DNA of 64,000 nt, taken from NCBI GenBank assembly GCA_048267965.1, contig JBLWWK010000002.1:186001-250000 (forward strand). Direction: 5' to 3'. The position numbers were made by a program, and so were the translations under genes. The notes beneath the pieces were generated by a model. That model did no database searches and was not told where the DNA came from. It saw only the letters and a program-made list of their open reading frames with translations. This document shows, piece after piece, positions 17,981 to 28,109 of the stretch (position 1 is the first letter of the stretch; the number at the start of each line of letters is the position of its first letter). The DNA is from GCA-2705995 sp048267965. GTDB taxonomy: Bacteria > Bacteroidota > Bacteroidia > Flavobacteriales_G > Salibacteraceae.

Positions 17981-18862
17981 ATGAAAAGAAAAGTATTTAT
18001 TCGAAACGTGCTTCTAGCATTGCCGGCACTAGGAGCTTTAGGAAAATCAACACAGGTATTTTCAAGCAACCGAGAAAACAAAACACTAAAAAATGTAGGT
18101 TTTGAACACTTACCTAAAAAAGGAGATCAGAATATGAATGCTGTATTGCACAAAGCAGATTCTCGCGGCCACGCCAACCACGGTTGGTTAAATACTTATC
18201 ACTCTTTTAGTTTTGCCAATTACTACAACCCAGATCGAATGAATTTTGGGGTACTTCGTGTATTAAACGATGACTACATTGCACCCGGAATGGGTTTCCC
18301 TACGCACCCGCACAACAACATGGAGATTATTACTATACCGTTTGAAGGCGATTTAGAACACAAAGACAGCATGGGAAACTCTTCGATTATTAAAGAAGGA
18401 GATATTCAGGTGATGAGCGCTGGTACTGGAGTTCAGCACAGCGAGTTTAACCCGAATAAAGACAAAGCTGTAAAACTCTTTCAAATATGGCTTTTCCCGC
18501 GTGAGCAAGGTGTGAAACCACGTTACGATCAAATGTCTTTATCGAGCGTTGAAAAACGTAACCAACTTTACCAAGTATTGTCTCCCAACCAAGACGATGA
18601 TGGCGTTTGGATTCACCAAGATGCTTGGTTTCACATCGGAAAATTTGATAAAGACACCCAAGAAGAATATACGTTGAGAAAGCCAGAAACCAATGGTGTT
18701 TACATTATAGTAACGCACGGTGCTTTACAAATTGAAGATCAGCAATTGAACCAGAGAGATGCTATTGGCCTTTGGGATGCTACTTCGATACGATTAAAAG
18801 CTACAGAAGAAAATACGGAGTTTTTAGTCATGGAGATTCCATTGCATCTGCCAAAAATGTAA
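17981..18862 (+). CDS. Pirin-family bicupin protein
   Basis: A 293-residue protein. The pirin cupin core begins with HKADSRGHANHGWLNTYHSF and carries the metal-binding residues of the THPHNNMEIITI and GTGVQHSEFN segments. A second cupin half follows. Pirins are cupin-fold oxidoreductases, some acting as quercetin dioxygenases or redox sensors. Unusually, about 50 residues precede the core, beginning KRKVFIRNVLLALPALGALGK, a basic-hydrophobic leader that looks like an export signal without the twin Arg of a Tat signal. An internal ATG at 18134, preceded by AAAGGAGAT, would give the ordinary cytoplasmic pirin. Both starts may be used. A palindrome sits at the promoter. Confidence 0.87.
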   Translation: MKRKVFIRNVLLALPALGALGKSTQVFSSNRENKTLKNVGFEHLPKKGDQNMNAVLHKADSRGHANHGWLNTYHSFSFANYYNPDRMNFGVLRVLNDDYIAPGMGFPTHPHNNMEIITIPFEGDLEHKDSMGNSSIIKEGDIQVMSAGTGVQHSEFNPNKDKAVKLFQIWLFPREQGVKPRYDQMSLSSVEKRNQLYQVLSPNQDDDGVWIHQDAWFHIGKFDKDTQEEYTLRKPETNGVYIIVTHGALQIEDQQLNQRDAIGLWDATSIRLKATEENTEFLVMEIPLHLPKM

Positions 18863-18885
18863 TTTCTACAAAATTAAATTGTTAC

Positions 18886-18945
18886 GAAAGTTTCTAACCA
18901 AACACTTGCTGGTGTTGAGTTTGGAAACTTTCTTACTTTTTATTC
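18886..18945 (+). terminator. Probable terminator hairpin after the pirin gene
   Basis: GAAAGTTTC at 18886 pairs with GAAACTTTC ending at 18932. Inner bases CCAAACAC and GTGTTGAGTTTGG extend the stem imperfectly, and a T-rich tract (TTACTTTTTA) follows. It begins 24 bp after the stop. Confidence 0.7.
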
Positions 18946-19024
18946 GTTTACATCTGTTGAGTCTACCATTTTTTTGGGTTTAAATAATCCTTAAATTGGG
19001 CTCGCTTAATTAAACTAGATGTAA

Positions 19025-22000
19025 ATGAAAAAACCATTACTAATGGCTTTTTGCGCCTTTTTCTCACTTTCTTCTTGGGCAGAAGAGTTTAAAGGACAAG
19101 AAGCGAATGAGAGAATTTCTGGCACACAATGGATTCGTTACGCGGATCACTCCACCTTTCCCAAATTTGTTCAACTTCAAGAAAACCACCAATTCCCAAT
19201 TACCCACGCAACCCAATGGATGGGTAAGTTTTTCGACCAACAAGGTTTTGGAGTGAAACTAAAAAGCTCTTCAGAAGATGATTTAGGAATGGTTCACTAC
19301 CGTTTTATTCAAACGTATAAGAACGTTCCTATCGATCTTACACAATACATTGTACACACTAAAAACAACCAAGTAACCATGATGAATGGTGAGTTTATTA
19401 ACTCATTACCTAATTCATCTTCTCCATCAATTAGCGAAGAATCTGCTTTACAAACAGCTCTTCAATACATTGGTGCTCAGGTTTATAAATGGGAGTTAAC
19501 CCATCCGGAAGAAGATCATGATCACCACGGTCACGATCACCACATTCACGGTGTTCCTTCTGATTACAATCCAGTAGCTGAATTGGTGTACGCTCCTAAA
19601 AACGGAGATTTATCGCAAGAATTTAGACTTACGTATAAATTCAATATTTATGCTCACCAACCTTTATCTCGTCAAAACATCTATGTTGATGCCGCTACCA
19701 ACGAGGTAATCTACACCGAAAATTTAATACATACTGCAGATGCTGTAGGAACCGCAGAAACCGGTTACAGTGGTACTAGAACCATGACTTCTGATAGCTT
19801 TTCAGGTGGTTACCGTTTGCGCGAAAGCGGAAGAGGAAACGGTATTAACACCTTTAATATGCAGCAAGGAACCAATTACAACGCTTCGGTAGATTTTACT
19901 GATAGTGATAATTATTGGAATAATTTCAACGCTCAACTCGATCAATATGCTACAGATGCACATTGGGGAGCTGAAATGACTTACGATTACTTTTTGCAGG
20001 AACACAACCGCAATTCTATCGATGGAAATGGTTTTGCCCTGAATTCTTACGTACACTATGATGTGGCGTATGCCAATGCCTTTTGGGATGGCCAACGCAT
20101 GACTTATGGTGATGGAAATGGCTCTAGTATCACATCACTGACCGCTCTAGACATTACTGGGCACGAAATTGCTCATGGTTTAACTACCAACTCGGCCAAC
20201 TTGGTTTACCAAGATGAACCAGGAGCTCTCAACGAATCGTTTAGTGACATTTTTGGTGCAGCCGTTGAAAAATTTGCTCGCCCTAACAATAATAACTGGT
20301 TAATTGGTGAAGACATTGGTTCGGTAATTCGTTCTATGGATAATCCTTCACAATATGGCGATCCTGATACGTATTTTGGAAACAATTGGTTTACCGGCCC
20401 TGGAGACAACGGTGGTGTTCACACCAACTCTGGAGTTCAAAACAAATGGTTTTACATTCTTACCGATGGCGAACAAGGAATTAACGATTTAGGCGATAAT
20501 TACAACGTTACGGGTATTGGAATTACCGATGCAGCAAAAGTGGCGTTTAGAAACCTGACGGTTTATTTAACACAAACCTCTGAGTATGCAGACGCTCGCT
20601 TTTACGCTATTCTTTCGGCTGTAGATTTATTTGGAGACTGCTCTCCAGAAGTAGAAGCTGTTACCAATGCTTGGTATGCAGTAGGAGTCGGAAACCCTTA
20701 CGTTCCTTATGTAGTAAGTGATTTTAACGCTGCTGTTACTTCTGCTTGTGCTACTCCTTTTCAAGTAGACTTTAGCAACCTTTCGGTTAACGGAACTTCT
20801 TTTTCTTGGAACTTTGGTGACGGTGGAACGAGTTCTGCCCTTAACCCAACTCATACCTACACTAATCCAGGTTCTTACGATGTAGAACTTATTGCAGATG
20901 GTGGCGCTTGTGGTATCGATACAACTACTTTAACTAATTACATTAATGTAGGCCCCAACGAGCCTTGTATTGTTACCATGCCAAGTTCTGGAATTGGTGC
21001 TACTCAAACGGCCTGTAATGGTAAGCTTTTCGATGCCGGAGGTCCAGCAGGAAATTACCCAGACAATAGCACTTCTCTTATCACCATTGCTCCCTCATCT
21101 GGCGCAACGGCCATTACCTTAGATTTTATCAGCTTCAACATAGAAGCAGAACCAAGTTGTGGCTACGATTACATGGAAATTTATCAAGGTCCAAATACAT
21201 CATCACCACTTGTTGGTACCTATTGTGATGGATCTGCTCCCCCAACGTCTCTGACGATAAACTCGAATGCAGTAACCATTCGTTTTTCTTCTGATTTTGC
21301 CGTTTCTGAAAGCGGATTTGAAATTGACTGGTCGTGTTCTTTCCCTCAATTGCCACCAGAAACTGATTTCAGCACCAATGTTCAAGAAAGTTGTGTAGGC
21401 GAAGTATTCTTCTACGATGCTTCTACTTTCCAGCCTTCGTCTTGGTTATGGAATTTTGGCGATGGAAACACTTCTACTCTTCAAAATCCAACACATACGT
21501 ATCAACAGTCTGGAACGTACAATGTTACGTTAACTAGTACGAACCAATATGGGTCTGATACTGAAGTAAAATCTTCTTACATCACTATAAACCGACCAAC
21601 GGCTCCTTCTGTAGCCGATCAAATGGTTTGTAAAGACGATGATCTAAGCATTATCTCTTCTGGTATTGGTGGCGGTTACCTCAATTGGTATGCGGTTGCT
21701 ACAGGTGGTTCTCCTATTCACACGGGTGATACACTAGAAATGACCGCTGTACAAAACAGCACGGTAGTTTATGTAGAAGAAGTTATTGAGGCTCCTGTTC
21801 TAAACGTAGGACCCAATAACAATTCTTTCGGTGGAGGTAACATTTTTAACAATGGCGCTCAATACTTGATTTTTGATGCCATGTCTGATTTTGTACTTAA
21901 ATCGGTATTGGTTTACTCGGGTGAAGCCAGCAACCGAACCATTGAGTTACGAGACAGCCAAGGAAATGTGTTACAAACGGCTACTGTTTTTATTCCAAGC

Positions 22001-22507
22001 GGTCAGCAGCGAGTAACGCTTAACTTTAACGTTCCATCGAGCAACGATTTACAATTAGGTGTAGATCCTACTTCGGCTCCAGCCTTATTTAGAAACAATA
22101 ATGGAGCTAACTATCCTTACACTATTCCAGGAATGTGTGAAATCAAGCAAAGCTCAGCTAACAACGGAGCTCTTCAGTATTACTACTTCTTTTACGATTG
22201 GGAAGTGCAAGACTTACCTTGTATTTCTGAACGTGAGGAGGTGAAAGTTTCTGTAGAAATTTGCAACAGTGTCAACGAACTGGCTGATCAAAGTTTAATG
22301 GTTTACCCTAACCCAACTCAGGGTCAGTTAACTTTAAACAGAGACAATATGCAAGAGAGAAAAGTTACGCTTACTGGTATTAATGGTCAGATCTTAGATT
22401 CTTTTGAATGGAATTCGGTATCTAAATCTTACGACATCTCTCACCTTTCTTCTGGTATTTACTTCTTACAAATAGGAGAAGATAACTTTAGAATTGTCAA
22501 GAATTAA
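19025..22507 (+). CDS. Secreted M4 (thermolysin-like) metalloprotease with PKD, CUB and T9SS sorting domains
   Basis: A 1160-residue secreted protease. A signal peptide (cleavage near SSWAEE) is followed by an FTP/PepSY-type propeptide with a His-rich stretch (HDHHGHDHHIHG). The M4 catalytic domain carries zinc motif HEIAH at residues 380-384 and the third ligand Glu404 in GALNESFSD. C-terminal modules are a PKD domain (FSWNFGDGG), a CUB-like domain (GYDYMEIYQGPNTSSPLVGTYC, in parts), a second PKD (WLWNFGDGN), an Ig-like region, and a T9SS type A sorting domain (VYPNPTQGQLTL to the end). It is expected to cross the outer membrane by T9SS and degrade extracellular protein. The gene stands alone and ends at a strong terminator. 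Confidence 0.94.
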   Translation: MKKPLLMAFCAFFSLSSWAEEFKGQEANERISGTQWIRYADHSTFPKFVQLQENHQFPITHATQWMGKFFDQQGFGVKLKSSSEDDLGMVHYRFIQTYKNVPIDLTQYIVHTKNNQVTMMNGEFINSLPNSSSPSISEESALQTALQYIGAQVYKWELTHPEEDHDHHGHDHHIHGVPSDYNPVAELVYAPKNGDLSQEFRLTYKFNIYAHQPLSRQNIYVDAATNEVIYTENLIHTADAVGTAETGYSGTRTMTSDSFSGGYRLRESGRGNGINTFNMQQGTNYNASVDFTDSDNYWNNFNAQLDQYATDAHWGAEMTYDYFLQEHNRNSIDGNGFALNSYVHYDVAYANAFWDGQRMTYGDGNGSSITSLTALDITGHEIAHGLTTNSANLVYQDEPGALNESFSDIFGAAVEKFARPNNNNWLIGEDIGSVIRSMDNPSQYGDPDTYFGNNWFTGPGDNGGVHTNSGVQNKWFYILTDGEQGINDLGDNYNVTGIGITDAAKVAFRNLTVYLTQTSEYADARFYAILSAVDLFGDCSPEVEAVTNAWYAVGVGNPYVPYVVSDFNAAVTSACATPFQVDFSNLSVNGTSFSWNFGDGGTSSALNPTHTYTNPGSYDVELIADGGACGIDTTTLTNYINVGPNEPCIVTMPSSGIGATQTACNGKLFDAGGPAGNYPDNSTSLITIAPSSGATAITLDFISFNIEAEPSCGYDYMEIYQGPNTSSPLVGTYCDGSAPPTSLTINSNAVTIRFSSDFAVSESGFEIDWSCSFPQLPPETDFSTNVQESCVGEVFFYDASTFQPSSWLWNFGDGNTSTLQNPTHTYQQSGTYNVTLTSTNQYGSDTEVKSSYITINRPTAPSVADQMVCKDDDLSIISSGIGGGYLNWYAVATGGSPIHTGDTLEMTAVQNSTVVYVEEVIEAPVLNVGPNNNSFGGGNIFNNGAQYLIFDAMSDFVLKSVLVYSGEASNRTIELRDSQGNVLQTATVFIPSGQQRVTLNFNVPSSNDLQLGVDPTSAPALFRNNNGANYPYTIPGMCEIKQSSANNGALQYYYFFYDWEVQDLPCISEREEVKVSVEICNSVNELADQSLMVYPNPTQGQLTLNRDNMQERKVTLTGINGQILDSFEWNSVSKSYDISHLSSGIYFLQIGEDNFRIVKN

Positions 22508-22524
22508 TCGATTCTTCATGGAAT

Positions 22525-22556
22525 GAAAAAACCGAGCTCCCGCTCGGTTTTTTTTT
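22525..22556 (+). terminator. Rho-independent terminator after the M4 protease
   Basis: AAAACCGAGC / GCTCGGTTTT stem with a TCCC loop and a run of T, 18 bp after the stop. Confidence 0.92.
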
Positions 22557-22753
22557 GCCCAAAACTTTCTTCAATTCTGATAGTTAGATGAGTTTCTAGC
22601 TTTTCAACACCTTGGTAATCACCGATTACAGCTCTTTTTTTCACGCCTACAGCTAACTCTCTTGTTTTTAGCTCGCGAACATTCCTCAACTTCTATTTTA
22701 CCATTTCTAATTAAGTCACCTTGTTAGGGAATAGATTCTGCTCTTTTTCGCAT

Positions 22754-22794
22754 AAAAAAGGCTTAAAATCATCAAAAACAATGATTTTAAGCCT
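22754..22794 (-). terminator. Rho-independent terminator after the S8 protease
   Basis: On the minus strand a 14-bp stem (AGGCTTAAAATCAT / ATGATTTTAAGCCT) with an 8-nt loop is followed by TTTTTTATG. It lies about 48 bp beyond the S8 protease stop. Confidence 0.88.
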
Positions 22795-22841
22795 AATTAC
22801 CTATTCGTTATCGGTAGGAACCGATAATCACTTATAAAAAC

Positions 22842-25800
22842 CTATTCAATAACGTTTACTCTAAACACTTTTTGCCCTCCGTTATCACGCTGAATTACCA
22901 CTAGGTAAACACCTTGCGACAATCCTGATAAACTGAACGATGCTTGTTGATTGCTTTTCGACACCAGCGAAGTGTGTACTTCTCTACCCGCCAAATCTGT
23001 AAACACAATTGTGTAGTCGTTTACGTTCTCTAATTCTAACGTAATTACATCTCTTGTTGGATTCGGATACAAACGAATGTTTTCTGCGTTCAATTCATTT
23101 ACAGATACAGGCGCAACTGTAATTAATTGAGCTATTTCGCTAGTTCCGCAAGCGTTGGTAATGGTTTGCGTTACGGTGTAATTCCCTTTTACAGCATAGG
23201 TATGAGCTACAGAATCACCTGTAACTGTTGGACTACCATCTCCGAAATCCCAAGTACTCACCCCGCTGTAATCTGCCACAAAAGCAGACGTTGTTGGGTC
23301 GATAATTACTTGTGTAAAACCTGCAATAGGTTCGTTATCTATTGAAATAGTTTTCACGGTATTGTCTGTTTGTGTTCCATCAGAAATACTCAACGATACT
23401 TGTTTCTGCCCCACCGTAGCGTAGCTTACACTGTGCGGACCAGCACCTGTAGCTGTTGCAGGCGTTGCATCTTGACCAAAATCCCACTGAAAAGAAACCA
23501 AGTTTACTCCTTGAGAATTGTCTTCAAACACAATAACATCGCCTTCACAACCGCCATCACCGTTGATTTGAGCAACAGGAACTGACGTATTTTGAATATT
23601 GATATTATCTAAATACAAGGTGTTTCCGTAATCATTTACAGCAACAAAACGCATCACAACACTTTGCCCAGCATAAGGCGATAAATCTACGGATTCGTTA
23701 CGCCAATCGTTGGCACCAGAAGGTGTGAAGAAATTGCCTTGCGGATTTACTGTAGCTAACACGGAACCTTCTTTAAAGTAAACCACTTCCGTAAAGGTTT
23801 CACCACAATCGAGGCTTAGTTCTACCTTTAACTGATCAGAAGAACTTTGGTACTGAGCCGCTGCCACATCAAACGTTAGTGTTGCACTGTTTACTTGTGT
23901 TAAATCTAGAGTGGGCAACTCCAAGATGTCTTCTTCACCAGCAGCATCATAATTGTAATTATCCATGTAAATAGCTCCAGTTGCCTGCGAATTAGAACCA
24001 GCAACACTCATGTCTAATTGCCAAGTGGTTAAGTTGTCTGGGTTCAACAACAACCATGCTGTAGAAGGTGGAAAATTGGTTCCTTCAAAATCTTCTACTA
24101 AAGGAAGAACCGCCCCGCTTGAAACCTCTATGTAACTATTTTTCAACAACGTATCAGAGCCATTTGGATTTACCCCAATTAACTGAACATTGTAATAACC
24201 CGGTTGCTGAAATTCTACTTGAGGTTGAAAACTGGTAGAATTGGTTCCGTTAACATAAGTAAAACCCGTAGACGGGGAAATCGACCAAGCTAAAGAACTT
24301 GGAGCGCCCGTTGACAAATCGTAGAAAGTAACCACTTGATTCGGACAAATGCTTTGATCTGAGGCGGCAAAGTCTACTTCTGGTGAACTGGTAGATTCTT
24401 GAATAGAGATGCCATCAAGCGCCATATCACTCTGCCAATCAGGGCCAGTAACTCCTCTAAAACGAATGTTGATGACTTCGCCCAAGTACGGTGATAAATT
24501 TACCGCAGCCGTAGACCAGTTTACTCCATTGTCTGCACTTATCGGTGGGATCACATCTAACACCCATTCAGAGTTAACCAATACATCGATGTGCAGCTCT
24601 CCCATAGCTTCACCATCCATATGATAGCCGAAGGTTAGTTCTGGAGCCTGAATATTTACCAATTCAATACAAGGCGAAATCAATTGAGCTTCTTGGAAAG
24701 TACAACCACCACTTGCTTCTAAGTAAATGTATTTACCCGCTTGTGTTCCGGGATCAAAATCGAAAAAAGGCCCCGTTCCGTTACTGGGTGTAGAACCTGC
24801 ATGCGTTCTCCAGTCAATGTCGTCTACTAAGCCATTAGAAGCGTTGGTCCACCCGCCAGAAAGATTACAAACTGTTGCTCCACAATCGTTGGCCGTGCTA
24901 CAAAGGTTAAAACTTTCAAAATCTTCGTAAATCGGGAACGTTGTGCTGCTTGGTGTAGCCAACACAGAAAAATTAACATTGAGGGTATCGTTAAACGCGT
25001 TTTGATCGCCTATCAATTCAGACCAAACTTGAATACTATAAACGCCCGGAGTGTTCACATTTATAGGCGTACTCAACGAAAGAGTTTGAGTGGTTCCTGC
25101 CGAAATAGGAGTGGAAATAGTTTGAGACACCGTAGCCCCACCGTTTAACGAATAATTGATAGCGAAATTGGCCGCAGTTTGCTGCCCTAAATTTTCTACT
25201 GTTAACTGAATGGGCAATGCTTGTAAACCTTGGCAAACCGTAAGCGGACCAGAAGCTGATGGTGAAATCAACTCTTGCAACGCTAAATCTGAAGAAAGAA
25301 CGCAGTTCACTGTTCCGAGTGGTTTTTCTATGGCTATGGCTCTTCTTCCTAGGGCATTATTCCCAATAGCTCTTACCGAAAACCAATCGGTCTCGAAAGG
25401 ATTTAATCCATATAAAACGGCCGAGTTGGTAGAAACCGTATCAATCGGATCCATGTATTTTGAACCTAATTTATACACTTCGTATTCTGTTGCACCGTTA
25501 ACTGCCGCCCATGATAAGCCTAAGCTATCTGGACAGATATAATCGATGGTTAAATTTCCTGGAACACCAATAATGTTGAACTCAGCATCACTTTGATCAG
25601 ATAAACTTCCGTTAGAAACACGAATAAGCGCATCGCCCGAAACAGTAGCAGACGGAGTCCAAGATAAGGTTGTTTCGTTACCCGTTGTTGTGCCCAAGGT
25701 AGACCAAGAAGCTCCGCCATTGGTAGAAAGTTCTACCGTAGAATTTCCATTGGCTCCTTCAATATCCCAACGAATGAGTTCTTCAACTCCTGGAACAACA

Positions 25801-27719
25801 CTTTCACCACCGCGCGGATAGATGACAGTTATTTCGGGTGTTTCGTAGTAGTAAGTAACATAAAATTCTTGCGGACCGAATGGGATATTAAAACCCTCTA
25901 AGTTAATGGTATAGTTCCCTGCATTGGGCTGATTGATTACCACTTGCTCCATATTATTGAGACGATCTACACCCGGAACTGCTGGAGCATCTAATGCTGC
26001 AACCGTTGCGGTAGGATCCAATACCAACGGCTGAATGGTACTACCTTGAGGAGAAGAAACAGTTAAATCAATATCGTTTACCAAAGCTGGAGAAGCATTG
26101 GTAGCTGCCTCAACATCGTTCCAATAAACCATTATTTTCAACTCTGTTACATTAGCAGGAAGGGTAAGCGTTGTGTTCGATACATCGCCTTGAGAAATGG
26201 CACCGTTGAAGTAAAAGTTGTTGGCTAAAATGGCGTGAGCTTTTCTGGCATTCAAACGGCCAAAACCATGTTTAAAATCAGGACCTTCATTCCCTAAATC
26301 GTCTGCCGAATTCATCAATGCATTTTTCAACAAGGCAGAAGAAGGATTAGCGCCTGAATTGAGCTCTCTGTATACTTGAACTAGCTGAGCATACGTTCCG
26401 CTTACCCCAGGAGCACTCATAGAAGTTCCCGTGCTTTGGTTGTAAATGTTACCAGCATTGGTAGAGTAGACATTGGTTCCTACCGCGCAAATTTCGGGCT
26501 TAATTCTGCCATCTTCAGCAGGACCTCGACTGCTCGAACCCGCCAATTGATCTTGGTCGGTTAAATTACCAACGGCAATTACGTTTTTGGCCACTTTAAC
26601 GCCTCCTGTAACGTTTCCCCAGCCAGAACCTGCACCGTAGTTACAGTCTGATGTTCCTGAGTTACCGGCAGAAAACACATGCATAAGTTCGGGCAAATTC
26701 GAAATCTGTTCATCCATACTGCGGGCAAAATTGGTGTAACCCGCATTACAACCGTTGCTGTAAGAAGTGCTGGTAACCATCACCCCGGGGTTTAAATGTG
26801 CTGTAGGAGCCGAATTCACCGCATCCCAAACATCATACACCAATAAATCTGCACCCCATGCCATACCTCTCGTTGTAGGATCTAGGTTTCCAGCTCCCAT
26901 GATAGTTCCTGCGATATGATCTCCGTGGTTACCTCCGTCTGGGCCCGCGTTAGATTGATCGGTACGACCCGTATAATCGATGTGTGGACCAATTTCGCCA
27001 TCGTCTCCCATGGCTACCCAAACTCCATCTCCGTTGTAAGGAAGAGCATTTACAAATTCGTTCGAAATATAACTTGAACGATGACTAGTGGTTCCTACCA
27101 AGTTTTCTGGAGCAGCCGGTGGATCTATGGGTTCGATGTATTCTACAACGGGTAAAGCCGCTAAATCTGCCAATTGTTGTTCGGTAACTTGGGCAGAGTA
27201 TACGCGGTTATAATGAAGAATAGGCTCAAAAGAAATGCCTTTCATATTTACCAAATTCGCCACTTGTTGGGCACTAATCCCTTTGAATACTGAGAAATTA
27301 ATTTGGATTAAATCGCCAACTTGAGCGTATTCTGGGTAAGTTTTAGCCGCTAATTCGTGCTGAAGTTTGTAATCAGGATGAAAAGCGCTGATCGACATCA
27401 AACCAGCATTTTCTAGCTGAGATAATTCGAGAAAATCGGGGATTTGCAATACGTAAGAACCCGTAGGCAAATAGCTAAGAAATTTAATTTTTTGGGCTTC
27501 TAACTGCGCTTTTGCTTCTTGAGATGGAATTTGATGAAAATGACCAATCACATAATAATGTCCTTCAAAAAAAGCTTGACTTGGCAAGTTACCTGTTTGC
27601 GTAAAATTTTTATCGCTCGGAATAGCGTAATTACCTGAACGTAATTGCAGAAAAGTGTCTTGCGAAAAAATAAACGATGGTGTAGTGAATAGTAAGGCAA
27701 AAAGTAAAAGTTTTCTCAT
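22842..27719 (-). CDS. Very large secreted subtilisin-like (S8) protease with T9SS sorting domain
   Basis: A 1625-residue protein with a signal peptide (RKLLLFALLFTTPSFIFSQ). A prodomain-like region of about 200 residues precedes the S8 domain with catalytic D239 (VAMGDDGEIG), H265 (NHGDHIAGT) and S435 (GTSMSAPGV). Downstream are a P-domain-like segment, a fibronectin-like region, CARDB-like beta units, jelly-roll modules with bound-disulfide patterns, PKD domains (AWSISPSTG, FQWDFGQDA, STWDFGDGSP) and a T9SS type A sorting domain (LYPNPTRDVITLELE to the end). It is expected to be cell-surface or secreted and to digest protein. Only 12 bp separate it from the upstream 82-residue gene. Two dispersed motif copies lie within it (26475 and 27090). 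Confidence 0.93.
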   Translation of the reverse strand: MRKLLLFALLFTTPSFIFSQDTFLQLRSGNYAIPSDKNFTQTGNLPSQAFFEGHYYVIGHFHQIPSQEAKAQLEAQKIKFLSYLPTGSYVLQIPDFLELSQLENAGLMSISAFHPDYKLQHELAAKTYPEYAQVGDLIQINFSVFKGISAQQVANLVNMKGISFEPILHYNRVYSAQVTEQQLADLAALPVVEYIEPIDPPAAPENLVGTTSHRSSYISNEFVNALPYNGDGVWVAMGDDGEIGPHIDYTGRTDQSNAGPDGGNHGDHIAGTIMGAGNLDPTTRGMAWGADLLVYDVWDAVNSAPTAHLNPGVMVTSTSYSNGCNAGYTNFARSMDEQISNLPELMHVFSAGNSGTSDCNYGAGSGWGNVTGGVKVAKNVIAVGNLTDQDQLAGSSSRGPAEDGRIKPEICAVGTNVYSTNAGNIYNQSTGTSMSAPGVSGTYAQLVQVYRELNSGANPSSALLKNALMNSADDLGNEGPDFKHGFGRLNARKAHAILANNFYFNGAISQGDVSNTTLTLPANVTELKIMVYWNDVEAATNASPALVNDIDLTVSSPQGSTIQPLVLDPTATVAALDAPAVPGVDRLNNMEQVVINQPNAGNYTINLEGFNIPFGPQEFYVTYYYETPEITVIYPRGGESVVPGVEELIRWDIEGANGNSTVELSTNGGASWSTLGTTTGNETTLSWTPSATVSGDALIRVSNGSLSDQSDAEFNIIGVPGNLTIDYICPDSLGLSWAAVNGATEYEVYKLGSKYMDPIDTVSTNSAVLYGLNPFETDWFSVRAIGNNALGRRAIAIEKPLGTVNCVLSSDLALQELISPSASGPLTVCQGLQALPIQLTVENLGQQTAANFAINYSLNGGATVSQTISTPISAGTTQTLSLSTPINVNTPGVYSIQVWSELIGDQNAFNDTLNVNFSVLATPSSTTFPIYEDFESFNLCSTANDCGATVCNLSGGWTNASNGLVDDIDWRTHAGSTPSNGTGPFFDFDPGTQAGKYIYLEASGGCTFQEAQLISPCIELVNIQAPELTFGYHMDGEAMGELHIDVLVNSEWVLDVIPPISADNGVNWSTAAVNLSPYLGEVINIRFRGVTGPDWQSDMALDGISIQESTSSPEVDFAASDQSICPNQVVTFYDLSTGAPSSLAWSISPSTGFTYVNGTNSTSFQPQVEFQQPGYYNVQLIGVNPNGSDTLLKNSYIEVSSGAVLPLVEDFEGTNFPPSTAWLLLNPDNLTTWQLDMSVAGSNSQATGAIYMDNYNYDAAGEEDILELPTLDLTQVNSATLTFDVAAAQYQSSSDQLKVELSLDCGETFTEVVYFKEGSVLATVNPQGNFFTPSGANDWRNESVDLSPYAGQSVVMRFVAVNDYGNTLYLDNINIQNTSVPVAQINGDGGCEGDVIVFEDNSQGVNLVSFQWDFGQDATPATATGAGPHSVSYATVGQKQVSLSISDGTQTDNTVKTISIDNEPIAGFTQVIIDPTTSAFVADYSGVSTWDFGDGSPTVTGDSVAHTYAVKGNYTVTQTITNACGTSEIAQLITVAPVSVNELNAENIRLYPNPTRDVITLELENVNDYTIVFTDLAGREVHTSLVSKSNQQASFSLSGLSQGVYLVVIQRDNGGQKVFRVNVIE

Positions 27720-27731
27720 ACAAGTTAGTTC

Positions 27732-27980
27732 TTATTCGTTTTTGAATCTCTCTAAGGCGGCCTTCATGTTTAAAAACATTTGGTTGTGAATTGTTCTGGT
27801 TTCTTCTAAAAAAAGTTGATCAACAAATGCTCTAATTTCTTCTTTAGAGGCGAAATTATCTGCAGAAAGCTTGTAAGTCTGCTCCATTGGACCTGCTTCA
27901 AATTTTATTAAATAGCGGTTATTTGATGTAAAAACGGTAATGGTAAAAACATCGTTCGGAATTTGGTCGATAACTCTCAT
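27732..27980 (-). CDS. Small conserved protein of unknown function
   Basis: An 82-residue soluble protein without a signal peptide. An N-terminal beta-rich half (VFTITVFTSNNRYLIKFEAGPMEQTYKL) is followed by a helical half (EIRAFVDQLFLEETRTIHNQMFLNMKAALERF); only parts are quoted. I do not recognise the family beyond a general resemblance to short Bacteroidota hypothetical proteins. It lies 12 bp upstream of the S8 protease on the same strand and is probably cotranscribed. It has an independent Met start, coding-like composition, and no competing gene on the other strand. Confidence 0.65.
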   Translation of the reverse strand: MRVIDQIPNDVFTITVFTSNNRYLIKFEAGPMEQTYKLSADNFASKEEIRAFVDQLFLEETRTIHNQMFLNMKAALERFKNE

Positions 27981-28109
27981 AGAAAAACAAGTTATTATAC
28001 GCAGAACCTTAAAGTGCGGTTACGCAAGTTGTTAAAAAAATATAAGGGAAGCAAACGGCTGAAACAAGATGCCTACAATCAGCGTTACTTCTACTAAACA
28101 ATCAATAAT

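Larger units (their letters stand above)
22508..22841. other. Intergenic region between two convergent protease genes
   Basis: 334 bp without a gene. It contains one terminator for each flanking gene and one dispersed GGTAGGAACC word (22813-22822). The middle (about 22560-22750) shows no recognisable feature. Confidence 0.7.

Noticed and set aside
28012..28020. AAGTGCGGT, the Haemophilus uptake word
   Set aside because: A single copy in 64 kb is consistent with chance and the species is unrelated; the local iterated word is different.
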